64,000 bases of DNA from assembly GCF_000430025.1 (NCBI RefSeq), contig NZ_KE387020.1:62001-126000 (forward strand). The letters run 5' to 3'. Within the stretch, counting starts at the first letter, position 1. Every line of letters starts with the position of its first letter. This document shows, piece after piece, positions 17,320 through 25,734 of the stretch. This stretch comes from Flavobacterium suncheonense GH29-5 = DSM 17707. GTDB lineage: Bacteria > Bacteroidota > Bacteroidia > Flavobacteriales > Flavobacteriaceae. Made by a program: the position numbers and the translations under genes. Below the pieces are notes generated by a model, which ran no database searches, was not told the origin of the DNA, and saw only the letters and a list, made by a program, of their open reading frames with translations.

Positions 17320-18331
17320 AACTTTTGATGTAGTGGAAACTGGCAACATTTTCATAATCAACCGTTTCCTTTAACTGATATCCTGCTTTTTCAAAGGCTT
17401 TGGCCGAAGCCGGATTATCCAATTTAATATAAGCACTGATGCAAATTTCAGGATTTTTAACCAAAAATGCAGCAGAAGCCTGTGCGATCATTTTAGCGGC
17501 ATAACCTTTTCCTCTGTGTTTTTCATCTGTTGAAATGCCTATTATTGCTGAAGCCGTAGCTGTTTTCTGAATCCGGACCTGACCTATATTTACATTGTCG
17601 TGGTTCTGAAAAACCACCATAAAGCAATTTTCGTCCTTCAGTTTCGAGGCAAACCATTTCACATGATTTTCATACGGAATCGTTTCCGAACTATAGGAGT
17701 TACTTCTTACTGTCGGATCATTAGCCCAAGTATAATACAACGCCACATCGGTGTCCAAAGCCTTTCGAAACCAGACATTTGTGTTTATTTTGGAGTGAAT
17801 GAGTACATCCAGATATTTTCCGTCAAAAAAACAATGTTCGGGCAATCGTGCCTCTTCCCGAAAACCGGATTCGAGCAACACCGGATACAAATGCGGGCGC
17901 AAATCGAAAGCGTAGGTGAAAATTTTGTGAAACTTCAGTTCCTCAAACGCTACTTTTTCTATCAGTTTAAGGTAATTGGACCAAAACCCGGCAAAATGTT
18001 CTTTTTCAAGTTCGGTTTTCATGATAAAGGAAATCTCCGCATGTTTATCAACCCAATTGATGTGCACCAAACCACCATATCCGACAAACTGATTGTCCTG
18101 AAAGAACGAAAACAGAAGCTGTCCCGGTCTCTCCGTTTCAAACAAAGCGGAAACCACAGTGGCAAAATACTGCTCCTGTTTTTCTGCGGTTAACGGTTCC
18201 GACTGGCGCAAATGGTACAATTGCTCGTTTCTGATGTTTAAAATAGCATACTTATCTTCATCCCGTATCGGTTCGATATGGAACGTATTCTCCTTGAAAA
18301 TATTAGTATGCAGACATTTGTACTCGCGCAT
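17306..18331 (-). CDS. tandem GNAT acetyltransferase, PseH-like role
   Basis: This 341-residue protein consists of two GNAT-fold halves. Residues about 14-165 are RimJ/PseH-like (QFVGYGGLVHINW, HKIFTYAFDLRPHLYPVLLESGF), and residues about 170-341 carry the clearer acetyl-CoA loop (STDEKHRGKGYAAKMI) and the C-terminal DNPASAKAFEKAGY signature. Context suggests that one half N-acetylates the 4-amino-4,6-dideoxy sugar made by PseC, the step done by PseH. The other half may acylate another amino group. The acetyl-CoA loop of the N-terminal half is poorly conserved, so it may be structural. It overlaps pseI by 14 bp. Confidence 0.78.
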   Translation of the reverse strand: MREYKCLHTNIFKENTFHIEPIRDEDKYAILNIRNEQLYHLRQSEPLTAEKQEQYFATVVSALFETERPGQLLFSFFQDNQFVGYGGLVHINWVDKHAEISFIMKTELEKEHFAGFWSNYLKLIEKVAFEELKFHKIFTYAFDLRPHLYPVLLESGFREEARLPEHCFFDGKYLDVLIHSKINTNVWFRKALDTDVALYYTWANDPTVRSNSYSSETIPYENHVKWFASKLKDENCFMVVFQNHDNVNIGQVRIQKTATASAIIGISTDEKHRGKGYAAKMIAQASAAFLVKNPEICISAYIKLDNPASAKAFEKAGYQLKETVDYENVASFHYIKSYENR

Positions 18332-18343
18332 CGGAAACTAAAA

Positions 18344-20431
18344 TTATAAGGTTCTTCTGAAAACAGGTTTGGCCGGCTCTCCAACTAAGAATTTCTCGTA
18401 GCCTGTCTCTAGCGCTTCCTGATAAACTTTCAACGATTCACCGAAAGCTTTGGCAAAGTAATACACATCTTCCTCCGTATGTGAAAAACACGGTACAAAA
18501 GCGCCCTGAAACAGCACGCCGCGTTTAATCATTTCCTGCATGAACAAAGTTCTGAAACCTTGACTTACGGCTCCGGATTTGTCTTTAAACACAAAAAACG
18601 GCATCCATTCGGCGGCTACCACTTCGATGTAAGCCGATAAATTGCTTTCGGTTACCAGCTGCTGGCACAATTCGGCTAATTTTCTTCCGATTTGATGGTT
18701 GTGCGCAATTACATTTTTGTTCTGATATTCTTTTATGGTTGCAATCGCAGCAGCCAATCCGTGGGTTTCCCCGCCGTGCGTAGTGGAAATTAAGAATACT
18801 TTTTCTTCGCCTGTATTTCTGATGCCGCCCATTTCCATGATGTCTTTGGTTCCGGTTAAGGCGCAAAACGAAAAACCGTTGGCAATGCCTTTTCCCCAGG
18901 TAGCCATGTCCGGTGTGATTCCGTATTTGGTGATGGAACCCGGGAATTCGGTTTTGAAACCGGTTACCATTTCATCGGCTATGAACAACGCACCATTTTC
19001 GTGGCACAGCTCAATAGCCTGTTTCAAAAAGTCAGCAACGTTAAAATCGGCAGGAAGATGCGGATAATTGCCTTTTTCAGGCTCTGTAATCACACAGGCA
19101 ACCTGTCCGGGATGTTTCGCAAAAAGTTCGCGCAACGAATCAATGTTAAACGACTGAAAAGTTACCGACAAATCGCTGATGGCTTCCGGAACTCCTTTGT
19201 TACAGGCTGTTTTCCCGATAAACCAATCGTCGTAACTGTAAAAAGGATGATCGACCGGAAAAGCAACCAAATCCCGACCAGTTTTGGCTCGGGCCAATTT
19301 CACGGCTGCAGTGGTTACAATCGAACCGTTTTTGGAAAATTTCACCATATCGTGTCCGGGCACTAATGCTAAAAAGGTTTCCGCCATTTCTTTTTCCAAG
19401 GCTGACGGACGCTGAAAGTTCACCCCATTCTCCAGTTCATTGCGAACTGCGTCCAAAACCGGCTCGTAAGCGTGACCTAAACTCACACTGGTAAGTCCCA
19501 TGGAACAATCCAGGTATTCGTTACCGTCTACGTCCCAAATGTGAGAGCCTTTTCCGCGTACGATGGCTGCCGGAGACAAAATCGGGAACTGGTCATCGCC
19601 TTTCGAATAAGTGTGACTTCCGCCCGGAATCAGGTTGTGAATCGCATTTCGGTATTCGTCTGATGCTTTGAAATTTGTGATGTTTCGCAGCTGTATTTCG
19701 TTAAATTTACTTTTCATATAACCTTCGTTTCTGAGTATAGAATCGTTTATTTTTCTGATTTCACTATTATTGAGCAGATAATCTGCATAAGTAATCCATT
19801 TTTCCTGACTGCCTAAGGTAGTAATTAAATGGCTAATTACCTTTAAATCATTGGGTTCATCTACCGTAATTCGCAATGAAGCGTATCTTGCATCCAGCGA
19901 TAAGGGCTGAATTTTCTGTTTGGCATTTCGTCTGATGTAAGGCGTTACATGTTCTCTGTCGGCGGTCAATTCCGCTTTTTCCCATGCCTGCTGCAGCATT
20001 TCAAAACTGAAAACCTCAACATCCAAACCGTCCGGATAACTTTCCTGGGATTGATTGGAATGGTACTCCAGCTGATTTTCAATACAGAAGGCAATCGTCT
20101 GGTCGATTAATTCGGCATCGATTAACGGACAATCGGAAGTAATCCGAACCACATACTGCGGTAGCTCCTCACGAACCGCCTGATAAAAACGGTCTAAAAC
20201 GTCTTCAAGACTGCCTTTGTAACTTGTTACACCATGCGCTTTGGCAATGGCTACAATTAAGTCGGAATCCGTTTCGTTAGTCGTCGCTACTTTCCATTTC
20301 CCGACAAGTTTAGATTGCAAAGCGCGCTCTAAATGGTAATCCAAAAGCGTTTTACCCAAAACCGTTTGCAATACTTTTCGGGGCAATCGGGTAGAACCGA
20401 TTCGGGCTTGTGTTACTCCTACTATTTTCAC
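18344..20431 (-). CDS. fusion: SpsF/PseF-like cytidylyltransferase + class III (GSA-type) aminotransferase
   Basis: This is a 695-residue two-domain protein. Residues 1-225 are a CMP-sugar synthetase of the SpsF/KdsB-like group (VTQARIGSTRLPRKVL, residues 6-21; RITSDCPLIDAELID, residues 97-111) and would make the CMP-activated acid. After a linker with an internal Met239, residues about 255-680 form a fold-type I class III aminotransferase like glutamate-1-semialdehyde aminomutase, with PLP residues D486 (FIADEMVTGF) and Schiff-base lysine K514 (ATWGKGIANG). A second amination beyond PseC is implied but its substrate is unknown. The gene overlaps the aldo/keto reductase gene by 4 bp. Confidence 0.85.
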   Translation of the reverse strand: MKIVGVTQARIGSTRLPRKVLQTVLGKTLLDYHLERALQSKLVGKWKVATTNETDSDLIVAIAKAHGVTSYKGSLEDVLDRFYQAVREELPQYVVRITSDCPLIDAELIDQTIAFCIENQLEYHSNQSQESYPDGLDVEVFSFEMLQQAWEKAELTADREHVTPYIRRNAKQKIQPLSLDARYASLRITVDEPNDLKVISHLITTLGSQEKWITYADYLLNNSEIRKINDSILRNEGYMKSKFNEIQLRNITNFKASDEYRNAIHNLIPGGSHTYSKGDDQFPILSPAAIVRGKGSHIWDVDGNEYLDCSMGLTSVSLGHAYEPVLDAVRNELENGVNFQRPSALEKEMAETFLALVPGHDMVKFSKNGSIVTTAAVKLARAKTGRDLVAFPVDHPFYSYDDWFIGKTACNKGVPEAISDLSVTFQSFNIDSLRELFAKHPGQVACVITEPEKGNYPHLPADFNVADFLKQAIELCHENGALFIADEMVTGFKTEFPGSITKYGITPDMATWGKGIANGFSFCALTGTKDIMEMGGIRNTGEEKVFLISTTHGGETHGLAAAIATIKEYQNKNVIAHNHQIGRKLAELCQQLVTESNLSAYIEVVAAEWMPFFVFKDKSGAVSQGFRTLFMQEMIKRGVLFQGAFVPCFSHTEEDVYYFAKAFGESLKVYQEALETGYEKFLVGEPAKPVFRRTL

Positions 20432-21276
20432 CAGTTTGCCGGATTTAAAAGGTTTTTATCTTCTATTTCAAGGGCTTCCAGAGCCGAAATCAAATCCGGA
20501 ACCGGTTGCCAGTTTTTTATACTTGTACAATTATCGCGTAACTGCGATGCATTTTCAACTCCTATCACAACCTCATCGATATAGGGATTCGTTACGGCGT
20601 AATTGAGCGCTGCATCTCCCACTGTGCAATTAGCTTCCTTACAAAGCGCCTGCAATTGCGTTAAAGATGGTGACAATGAACGTAATTTTTCAGGTAGCGA
20701 TTGCGGATTCATAAAATACAATCCCTGCAAAAAGACTGAACGCACATGAATTTCTGTGCCCAATGCTTTCAACTGAGGTAAATATTCCTGAAACTTCCGA
20801 TCCAGTATACTAAACGGCAATTGCACCATATCCGGAACACATTGCAGATCCAATAATTGCTCCAATTGTTCAGGCTGGTATAATGAATATCCGATTTTAG
20901 CAACTTTCCCGTCGGCTTTAAATTCCTGAAGCACAGTCCATAAATCAGGATTTTGAAGTAATACATCTGCGTTATGAGCCAAATAGCCGTAAATACTGTT
21001 TTGTTGCAATCGCGATAACGAATCTTCAAAACTTGTCCGCAAAGCATCTGAAGTGGTTAAAATTGGAAATTTAGTGATGATTTCAAATCGGTTTTCGGCT
21101 AAAAATCCCAAACGCTCTTCTGCATTTCCGTAAGCGTAAGCGATATCTAATTTGGTAATACCCTGCACCTGAGCCTCCTGCAAAATCTCCTTCAACGCTA
21201 AATCTGAAGGAATTCCGCTGGTATTTGAAATTCCGTACTGAATTCCAAACTGAACCGTTCCTAGTGTGAGTTTCAA
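20428..21276 (-). CDS. aldo/keto reductase
   Basis: This is about 282 residues starting at TTG 21276, just past the pseC stop. No ATG is available; another TTG at 21315 would overlap pseC by 35 bp, but the family match starts at KLTLGTVQFGIQYG. The catalytic tetrad is visible as Asp and Tyr in LDIAYAYG, Lys in IITKFP and His in YLAHNADV. Such reductases reduce sugar carbonyls with NAD(P)H. In this operon it may act with the fused aminotransferase on a keto-sugar or keto-acid intermediate. Start choice is uncertain. Confidence 0.85.
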   Translation of the reverse strand: MKLTLGTVQFGIQYGISNTSGIPSDLALKEILQEAQVQGITKLDIAYAYGNAEERLGFLAENRFEIITKFPILTTSDALRTSFEDSLSRLQQNSIYGYLAHNADVLLQNPDLWTVLQEFKADGKVAKIGYSLYQPEQLEQLLDLQCVPDMVQLPFSILDRKFQEYLPQLKALGTEIHVRSVFLQGLYFMNPQSLPEKLRSLSPSLTQLQALCKEANCTVGDAALNYAVTNPYIDEVVIGVENASQLRDNCTSIKNWQPVPDLISALEALEIEDKNLLNPANW

Positions 21277-21280
21277 ATTA

Positions 21281-22468
21281 TTATTGGAAATAAGAATTAA
21301 CTTTATCGATAACAAATTGCTGCTCCTGATCCGTCAAAGTCGGATACATCGGTAAGCTGATACAATGTTTGTAATACGCTTCGGCTTTAGGCATATCGTT
21401 TTCATTCCAGCCCAATGCTTTGTAATACGGCATCAAATGACAAGGAATGTAGTGAATCTGTGCAAAAATTTTATGTTCACGAAGATAATTGTACAAGCCC
21501 ATACGGTCCTCAACTTCAATCACATACAAATGGTACGCATGGCCTTCCACAAAACCGGACTGCCCTTTGATGAAATTTTTTCCCGAAAACGAATCGTTGT
21601 ATTTTGCCGCTATTTCTTTACGTCTTGCAATACCTTTATCGGCTCTTGAAAGCTGACTGATTCCCAAAGCTGCCTGAAAATCGGTAAAGCGGTAATTATA
21701 GCCTAAAGTCTGCATTTCCATATACCAACCCGGATAGGTTGCCGCGGCGTTAACTTCCTGACCCACCGCAAATTCAACGGTATTTTTAAAACTGGCTGTA
21801 TCCCTTGTAATACCGTGAGTACGAAGTTCTAAAAGTTTTTTATAAAGTTTTTCATCGTTGGTGGTAATCATTCCGCCTTCTCCTGTGGCAATATGTTTTA
21901 CCGGATGAAATGAAAAAATGGCTAAATCCGCAAAGTTTCCGTTACCGCAGTTTTGCTTTTGGTTCTGACTATCCACAAAATAACCTCCCGGCGCATGACA
22001 CGCGTCTTCGATGATCCACAAACCGTATTCGTCTGCTAATCTTCTAAACGCCTCCAAATTGACTGCTCTTCCGGCAAAATCAACCGGAATGATGCCTTTG
22101 TAGGTTCCTTTAGGAGAAGCTTTCAACAACTCCTCAACAGCTTTAACATCCAGCAGATAAGTATCCGGATCAATATCCGAAAAAACCACTTCTCCACCGC
22201 AATAACGAACACAATTCGCCGATGCTGCAAATGTAATCGGAGTGGTAATGACTTTATCGCCTTCTTTTACGTCTAAAGCCAGAGCGGATAAATGCAAAGC
22301 AGCAGTTCCGTTAGAAACCGCCACTGAATATTTACAGCCTATATATTCGGAAAATGCTTTCTCAAATTCTAAAATGGTTGGGCCTTGGGTCAGAAAATCT
22401 CCTTTGAGGGCTTTGGCAACCGCCTGGATGTCTTCTTCTGTAATATTTTGTTTTCCGTAAGGTATCAT
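21281..22468 (-). CDS. pseC: UDP-4-amino-4,6-dideoxy-N-acetyl-L-altrosamine transaminase
   Basis: This is a 395-residue PLP enzyme of the DegT/DnrJ/EryC1 (ArnB) family. The Schiff-base lysine is in FSFHPVKHIATGEGG, and the PLP phosphate and ring contacts are suggested by SNGTAALHLSALAL and IIEDACHAPGGYF. It matches PseC along its length and follows pseB by 6 bp, as in pseudaminic acid loci. It aminates C4 of the 4-keto sugar made by PseB using glutamate. Confidence 0.92.
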   Translation of the reverse strand: MIPYGKQNITEEDIQAVAKALKGDFLTQGPTILEFEKAFSEYIGCKYSVAVSNGTAALHLSALALDVKEGDKVITTPITFAASANCVRYCGGEVVFSDIDPDTYLLDVKAVEELLKASPKGTYKGIIPVDFAGRAVNLEAFRRLADEYGLWIIEDACHAPGGYFVDSQNQKQNCGNGNFADLAIFSFHPVKHIATGEGGMITTNDEKLYKKLLELRTHGITRDTASFKNTVEFAVGQEVNAAATYPGWYMEMQTLGYNYRFTDFQAALGISQLSRADKGIARRKEIAAKYNDSFSGKNFIKGQSGFVEGHAYHLYVIEVEDRMGLYNYLREHKIFAQIHYIPCHLMPYYKALGWNENDMPKAEAYYKHCISLPMYPTLTDQEQQFVIDKVNSYFQ

Positions 22469-22474
22469 GTAAAA

Positions 22475-23488
22475 TTATTTTGGTTCAAAATCAGGGTAAA
22501 GGTGCTCTTTAATCTGTTCTCTCATACTGGCAACCGTTTCCCATTCTGTATTTTCTCCTGATGTATAGCTGAACCCCTGCGGAACTATCTTTGCATTAAA
22601 ATGCTTCTTGTAATCCTCCAGATTCCAGTTGGTAACCTGTGGCAGAATCACATAGTATTTTCCTAAATCGTAAGTAGTGAAGGAATCTGAAGAAGTGATC
22701 ATCTCTTCGTGCACTTTTTCTCCCGGACGAATTCCAACCACCCTGTGCTCACAATTTGGTGCGATTGCCTGAGCTACATCCAAAATGCGGTATGACGGAA
22801 TCTTAGGCACAAACAATTCGCCTCCCCAGGCTGTGTCCAACGCATGAAGTACCATATCGACACCACCTTGCAAAGAAATATTGAAGCGGGTCATGTTGAC
22901 ATCGGTAATTGGCAATACGCCTTCTTCTCTCTTTTTCATAAAGAACGGAATTACCGATCCGTTAGAACCCATAACGTTTCCGTAGCGGACAACCGAAAAT
23001 TTAATATCCTGTTTCCCTTTGATGTTATTGGCCGCAATGAATAATTTATCGGATGTAAGTTTCGTAGCCCCATACAAATTGATGGGAGCACAAGCTTTGT
23101 CGGTTGACAATGCTACCACTTTGGTTACACCGGAAGACAGACATGCCTTAATAACGTTTTCCGCACCTCCGATATTGGTTTTCACGCACTCATCCGGATT
23201 GTACTCTGCAATATGCACGTGTTTCATTGCTGCAGCGTGAATAACATAGTCTATCCCGTTGAAAGCTCTTTTCAGACGCTCCAAATCCCTAACATCACCG
23301 ATAAAATAGCGTATTGCCGGATATTCAGACTCAGGAAACTCCTGTGCCATCTGAAACTGTTTCTGCTCGTCACGGGAATAAATCACAAGTCGGCTTACAT
23401 TGGGCCATTTCTTTAAAATCGTCTTGGTCAATTCTTTGCCTAACGAGCCTGTTCCGCCTGTAATTAATATAGATTTATTATTCAGCAT
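22475..23488 (-). CDS. pseB: UDP-N-acetylglucosamine 4,6-dehydratase (inverting)
   Basis: This is a 337-residue extended SDR enzyme, first of the pseudaminic acid pathway; it dehydrates C4/C6 and inverts C5 of UDP-GlcNAc. The Rossmann motif ITGGTGSLGKEL (residues 9-20), the ALSTDKACAPINLYGATK segment with the STDK and YxxxK catalytic groups, and HAAAMKHVHIAEYNP are characteristic of PseB/FlaA1. It is the promoter-proximal gene of a nine-gene run ending at 12884, with gaps of 24 bp or less or overlaps. Confidence 0.93.
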   Translation of the reverse strand: MLNNKSILITGGTGSLGKELTKTILKKWPNVSRLVIYSRDEQKQFQMAQEFPESEYPAIRYFIGDVRDLERLKRAFNGIDYVIHAAAMKHVHIAEYNPDECVKTNIGGAENVIKACLSSGVTKVVALSTDKACAPINLYGATKLTSDKLFIAANNIKGKQDIKFSVVRYGNVMGSNGSVIPFFMKKREEGVLPITDVNMTRFNISLQGGVDMVLHALDTAWGGELFVPKIPSYRILDVAQAIAPNCEHRVVGIRPGEKVHEEMITSSDSFTTYDLGKYYVILPQVTNWNLEDYKKHFNAKIVPQGFSYTSGENTEWETVASMREQIKEHLYPDFEPK

Positions 23489-23508
23489 TTTTTATAATTT
23501 TTAGTCTA

Positions 23509-23516
23509 CAAATATA
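23509..23516 (-). promoter_or_regulatory. -7 promoter box for the pseB-led operon
   Basis: The minus strand reads TATATTTG, 20 bp before the pseB ATG. No -33 TTG at the usual spacing. It is the only good promoter box seen for the whole 12884-23488 run. Confidence 0.5.
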
Positions 23517-23600
23517 TAAATTTAAGATTTAGTTGTTAGCCTTAACAGAAGACATCTTTAACATTAAACCGCAGATTTTTCTACAGAACCAATAGTTAAG

Positions 23601-23608
23601 TATATTTG
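23601..23608 (+). promoter_or_regulatory. -7 promoter box for the TsaC/Sua5-type gene
   Basis: TATATTTG, 15 bp before the ATG at 23624; divergent from the pse operon promoter. Confidence 0.5.
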
Positions 23609-23623
23609 TAAAAAATATTAAAA

Positions 23624-24190
23624 ATGGATCTTAACACCGAAGTTCACAACGCCTACGAAGTCATTAAAAACGGTGGCATCATTCTCTATCCCACCGACAC
23701 CGTTTGGGGAATCGGCTGTGACGCTACCAATCCGGAGGCAATTAAAAAGATTTATGCTTTGAAACAGCGCGAAGAAAGCAAAAGCATGATTGTTCTGATG
23801 AATTCCGACCGCATGATGTACAACGTGTTCAAAGACATTCCGGAAGTCGCCTGGCAGATTCTGGATTTATCCGAAAAACCAACCACGTTAATCCTAGACA
23901 ATCCGCGAAATGTAGCCGAAAATATTATTGCCGAAGACAAAACACTCGGGGTTCGCCTGGTTAAAGAACCGTTCTGCTTCAAACTGATGGAGCGTATGAA
24001 AAAGCCGTTGGTTTCCACTTCCGCAAATATTTCCGGACAGCCTACACCGAAATCGTTTAAAGAAATCAGTCCTGAAATTTTAAAAGGTGTGGACTATGTG
24101 GTAAATTTGCAGCACGATAAAGTTTGCGACAAACCTTCCACGATTATTAAACTAACGTCTGACAGTCAGGTGAAGATTATCCGAAAATAG
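23624..24190 (+). CDS. L-threonylcarbamoyladenylate synthase (TsaC/Sua5/YrdC)
   Basis: This 188-residue YrdC-domain protein makes threonylcarbamoyl-AMP from threonine, bicarbonate and ATP for the t6A37 modification of ANN-decoding tRNAs. Typical segments are GGIILYPTDTVWGIGCDA (about 17-34), the KIYALKQREESKSM motif with its conserved Lys and Arg, and PLVSTSANISGQPTP. It is short, of TsaC type, without the Sua5 C-terminal domain. It is followed 46 bp later by the CCA-adding enzyme gene, so two tRNA-maturation genes sit together. Confidence 0.93.
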   Translation: MDLNTEVHNAYEVIKNGGIILYPTDTVWGIGCDATNPEAIKKIYALKQREESKSMIVLMNSDRMMYNVFKDIPEVAWQILDLSEKPTTLILDNPRNVAENIIAEDKTLGVRLVKEPFCFKLMERMKKPLVSTSANISGQPTPKSFKEISPEILKGVDYVVNLQHDKVCDKPSTIIKLTSDSQVKIIRK

Positions 24191-24236
24191 TGTAGCATCG
24201 CAGTCTCAGATTACAGTCAGGACTTTAAACTTCAGC

Positions 24237-25655
24237 ATGAATTACAAAGAAGCATTACAAGATAAAATATTCAAAATCACCACACAGGCAGCCCAAGAAC
24301 TGAACGTGGAAAGCTACGTCATTGGCGGTTTCGTTCGTGATTTGCTTTTACAACGCAATCACAAAAAAGACATCGACATCGTAGCGGTGGGCAGCGGCAT
24401 CGAACTCGCTTTAAAAGTATCCGAATTACTGCCGAACAAACCCAAAGTTCAGGTTTTCAAAACCTACGGAACGGCTATGTTGCGCTATCACGACATGGAT
24501 ATTGAGTTTGTGGGTGCCCGAAAAGAAAGTTATCAGTTTGAAAGCCGGAATCCGGTGGTGGAAAACGGGACTTTGGAAGACGATCAGAACCGACGCGATT
24601 TCACCATTAATGCCTTGGCGCTTTCGCTGAACGAAAAGAATTTCGGCGATTTGGTCGATCCGTTCAACGGATTGCAGGATTTGGAAAACAAAATCATCCG
24701 AACGCCTTTAAATCCTGATATTACGTATTCCGACGACCCGTTACGCATGATGCGTGCAATTCGTTTTGCTTCCCAACTGCATTTTGAAATCGAAGCCGAA
24801 TCGTTGGAAGCCATTTCCCGAAACAAAGACCGCATTAACATCATTACCGGCGAGCGAATCGTGGATGAACTGAACAAAATACTGATGTCAGACAAACCAT
24901 CGGTCGGATTTTTACTGTTGTATAAAACCGGTTTGTTAGACATCATTCTGCCGGAACTGACCGCTTTGAACAATGTGGAAGAAGTGGAAGGTCATACGCA
25001 TAAAAACAATTTCTATCATACTTTAGAAGTAGTCGATAACATCTGTCCGAATACCGATGACGTTTGGCTGCGCTGGGCGGCTTTATTGCACGATATCGGC
25101 AAAGCACCAACGAAGAAATACAACAAAAAACAGGGCTGGACGTTTCACGGACATGAATTTCTGGGTGGAAAAATGGCGAAGAAAATCTTTGTCCGTTTGC
25201 ACATGCCGTTAAACCAAAAGCTGAAATTTGTACAGAAAATGGTAACCATGAGTTCCCGACCTATTGTATTGGCTCAGGAAATCGTGACCGATTCAGCAGT
25301 ACGTCGTTTGGTTTTTGATGCCGGCGAAGATGTGGAAAGCCTGATGACTTTATGTGAAGCCGACATCACCACTAAAAATCCGAAGAAATTCCAGAAATAC
25401 CACAACAATTTTAAAATCGTTCGTGAGAAAATTGTAGAAGTGGAAGAACGCGACAGAGTCCGTGTGTTTCAGCCGCCGATTACCGGTGAGGAAATCATGG
25501 AATTGTTCAATTTGAAGCCTTCACGGGAAATCGGAATGTTGAAAGAAGCGGTGAAAGAAGCGATTTTAGAAGGGGAAATTCCGAACGAATATCAGGCGGC
25601 TTACGATTTTGTTTTAAGAAAAGCAGAAAAAATGGGCCTAAAAAAAGCAACATAA
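24237..25655 (+). CDS. cca: CCA tRNA nucleotidyltransferase with HD domain
   Basis: This 472-residue class II poly(A) polymerase-type enzyme adds or repairs the tRNA 3' CCA end. The head domain has VIGGFVRDLLL and the metal-binding KKDIDIVAVGSG pair. The RRDFTINALA and DPLRMMRAIRFASQL motifs follow. A C-terminal HD phosphohydrolase domain shows LLHDIGKAPTKK. The two tRNA-Glu genes in this window do not encode CCA, so this activity is needed. Confidence 0.93.
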   Translation: MNYKEALQDKIFKITTQAAQELNVESYVIGGFVRDLLLQRNHKKDIDIVAVGSGIELALKVSELLPNKPKVQVFKTYGTAMLRYHDMDIEFVGARKESYQFESRNPVVENGTLEDDQNRRDFTINALALSLNEKNFGDLVDPFNGLQDLENKIIRTPLNPDITYSDDPLRMMRAIRFASQLHFEIEAESLEAISRNKDRINIITGERIVDELNKILMSDKPSVGFLLLYKTGLLDIILPELTALNNVEEVEGHTHKNNFYHTLEVVDNICPNTDDVWLRWAALLHDIGKAPTKKYNKKQGWTFHGHEFLGGKMAKKIFVRLHMPLNQKLKFVQKMVTMSSRPIVLAQEIVTDSAVRRLVFDAGEDVESLMTLCEADITTKNPKKFQKYHNNFKIVREKIVEVEERDRVRVFQPPITGEEIMELFNLKPSREIGMLKEAVKEAILEGEIPNEYQAAYDFVLRKAEKMGLKKAT

Positions 25656-25705
25656 AAACACCTAAGTTTAACTTTTATCCCATTGCTTTTTGACGGTGAT
25701 AACGG

Positions 25706-25713
25706 TAACTTTG
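25706..25713 (+). promoter_or_regulatory. -7 promoter box for the heme A synthase gene
   Basis: TAACTTTG, 21 bp before the ATG at 25735. It supports that ATG over an in-frame TTG at 25690 upstream of the promoter. Confidence 0.5.
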
Positions 25714-25734
25714 CGGCAAATACCACGATTTCAA

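Noticed and set aside
17600..18193. 197-codon plus-strand frame opposite the GNAT gene
   Set aside because: It is antisense to a clear GNAT gene with no start context, promoter box or recognisable protein features.
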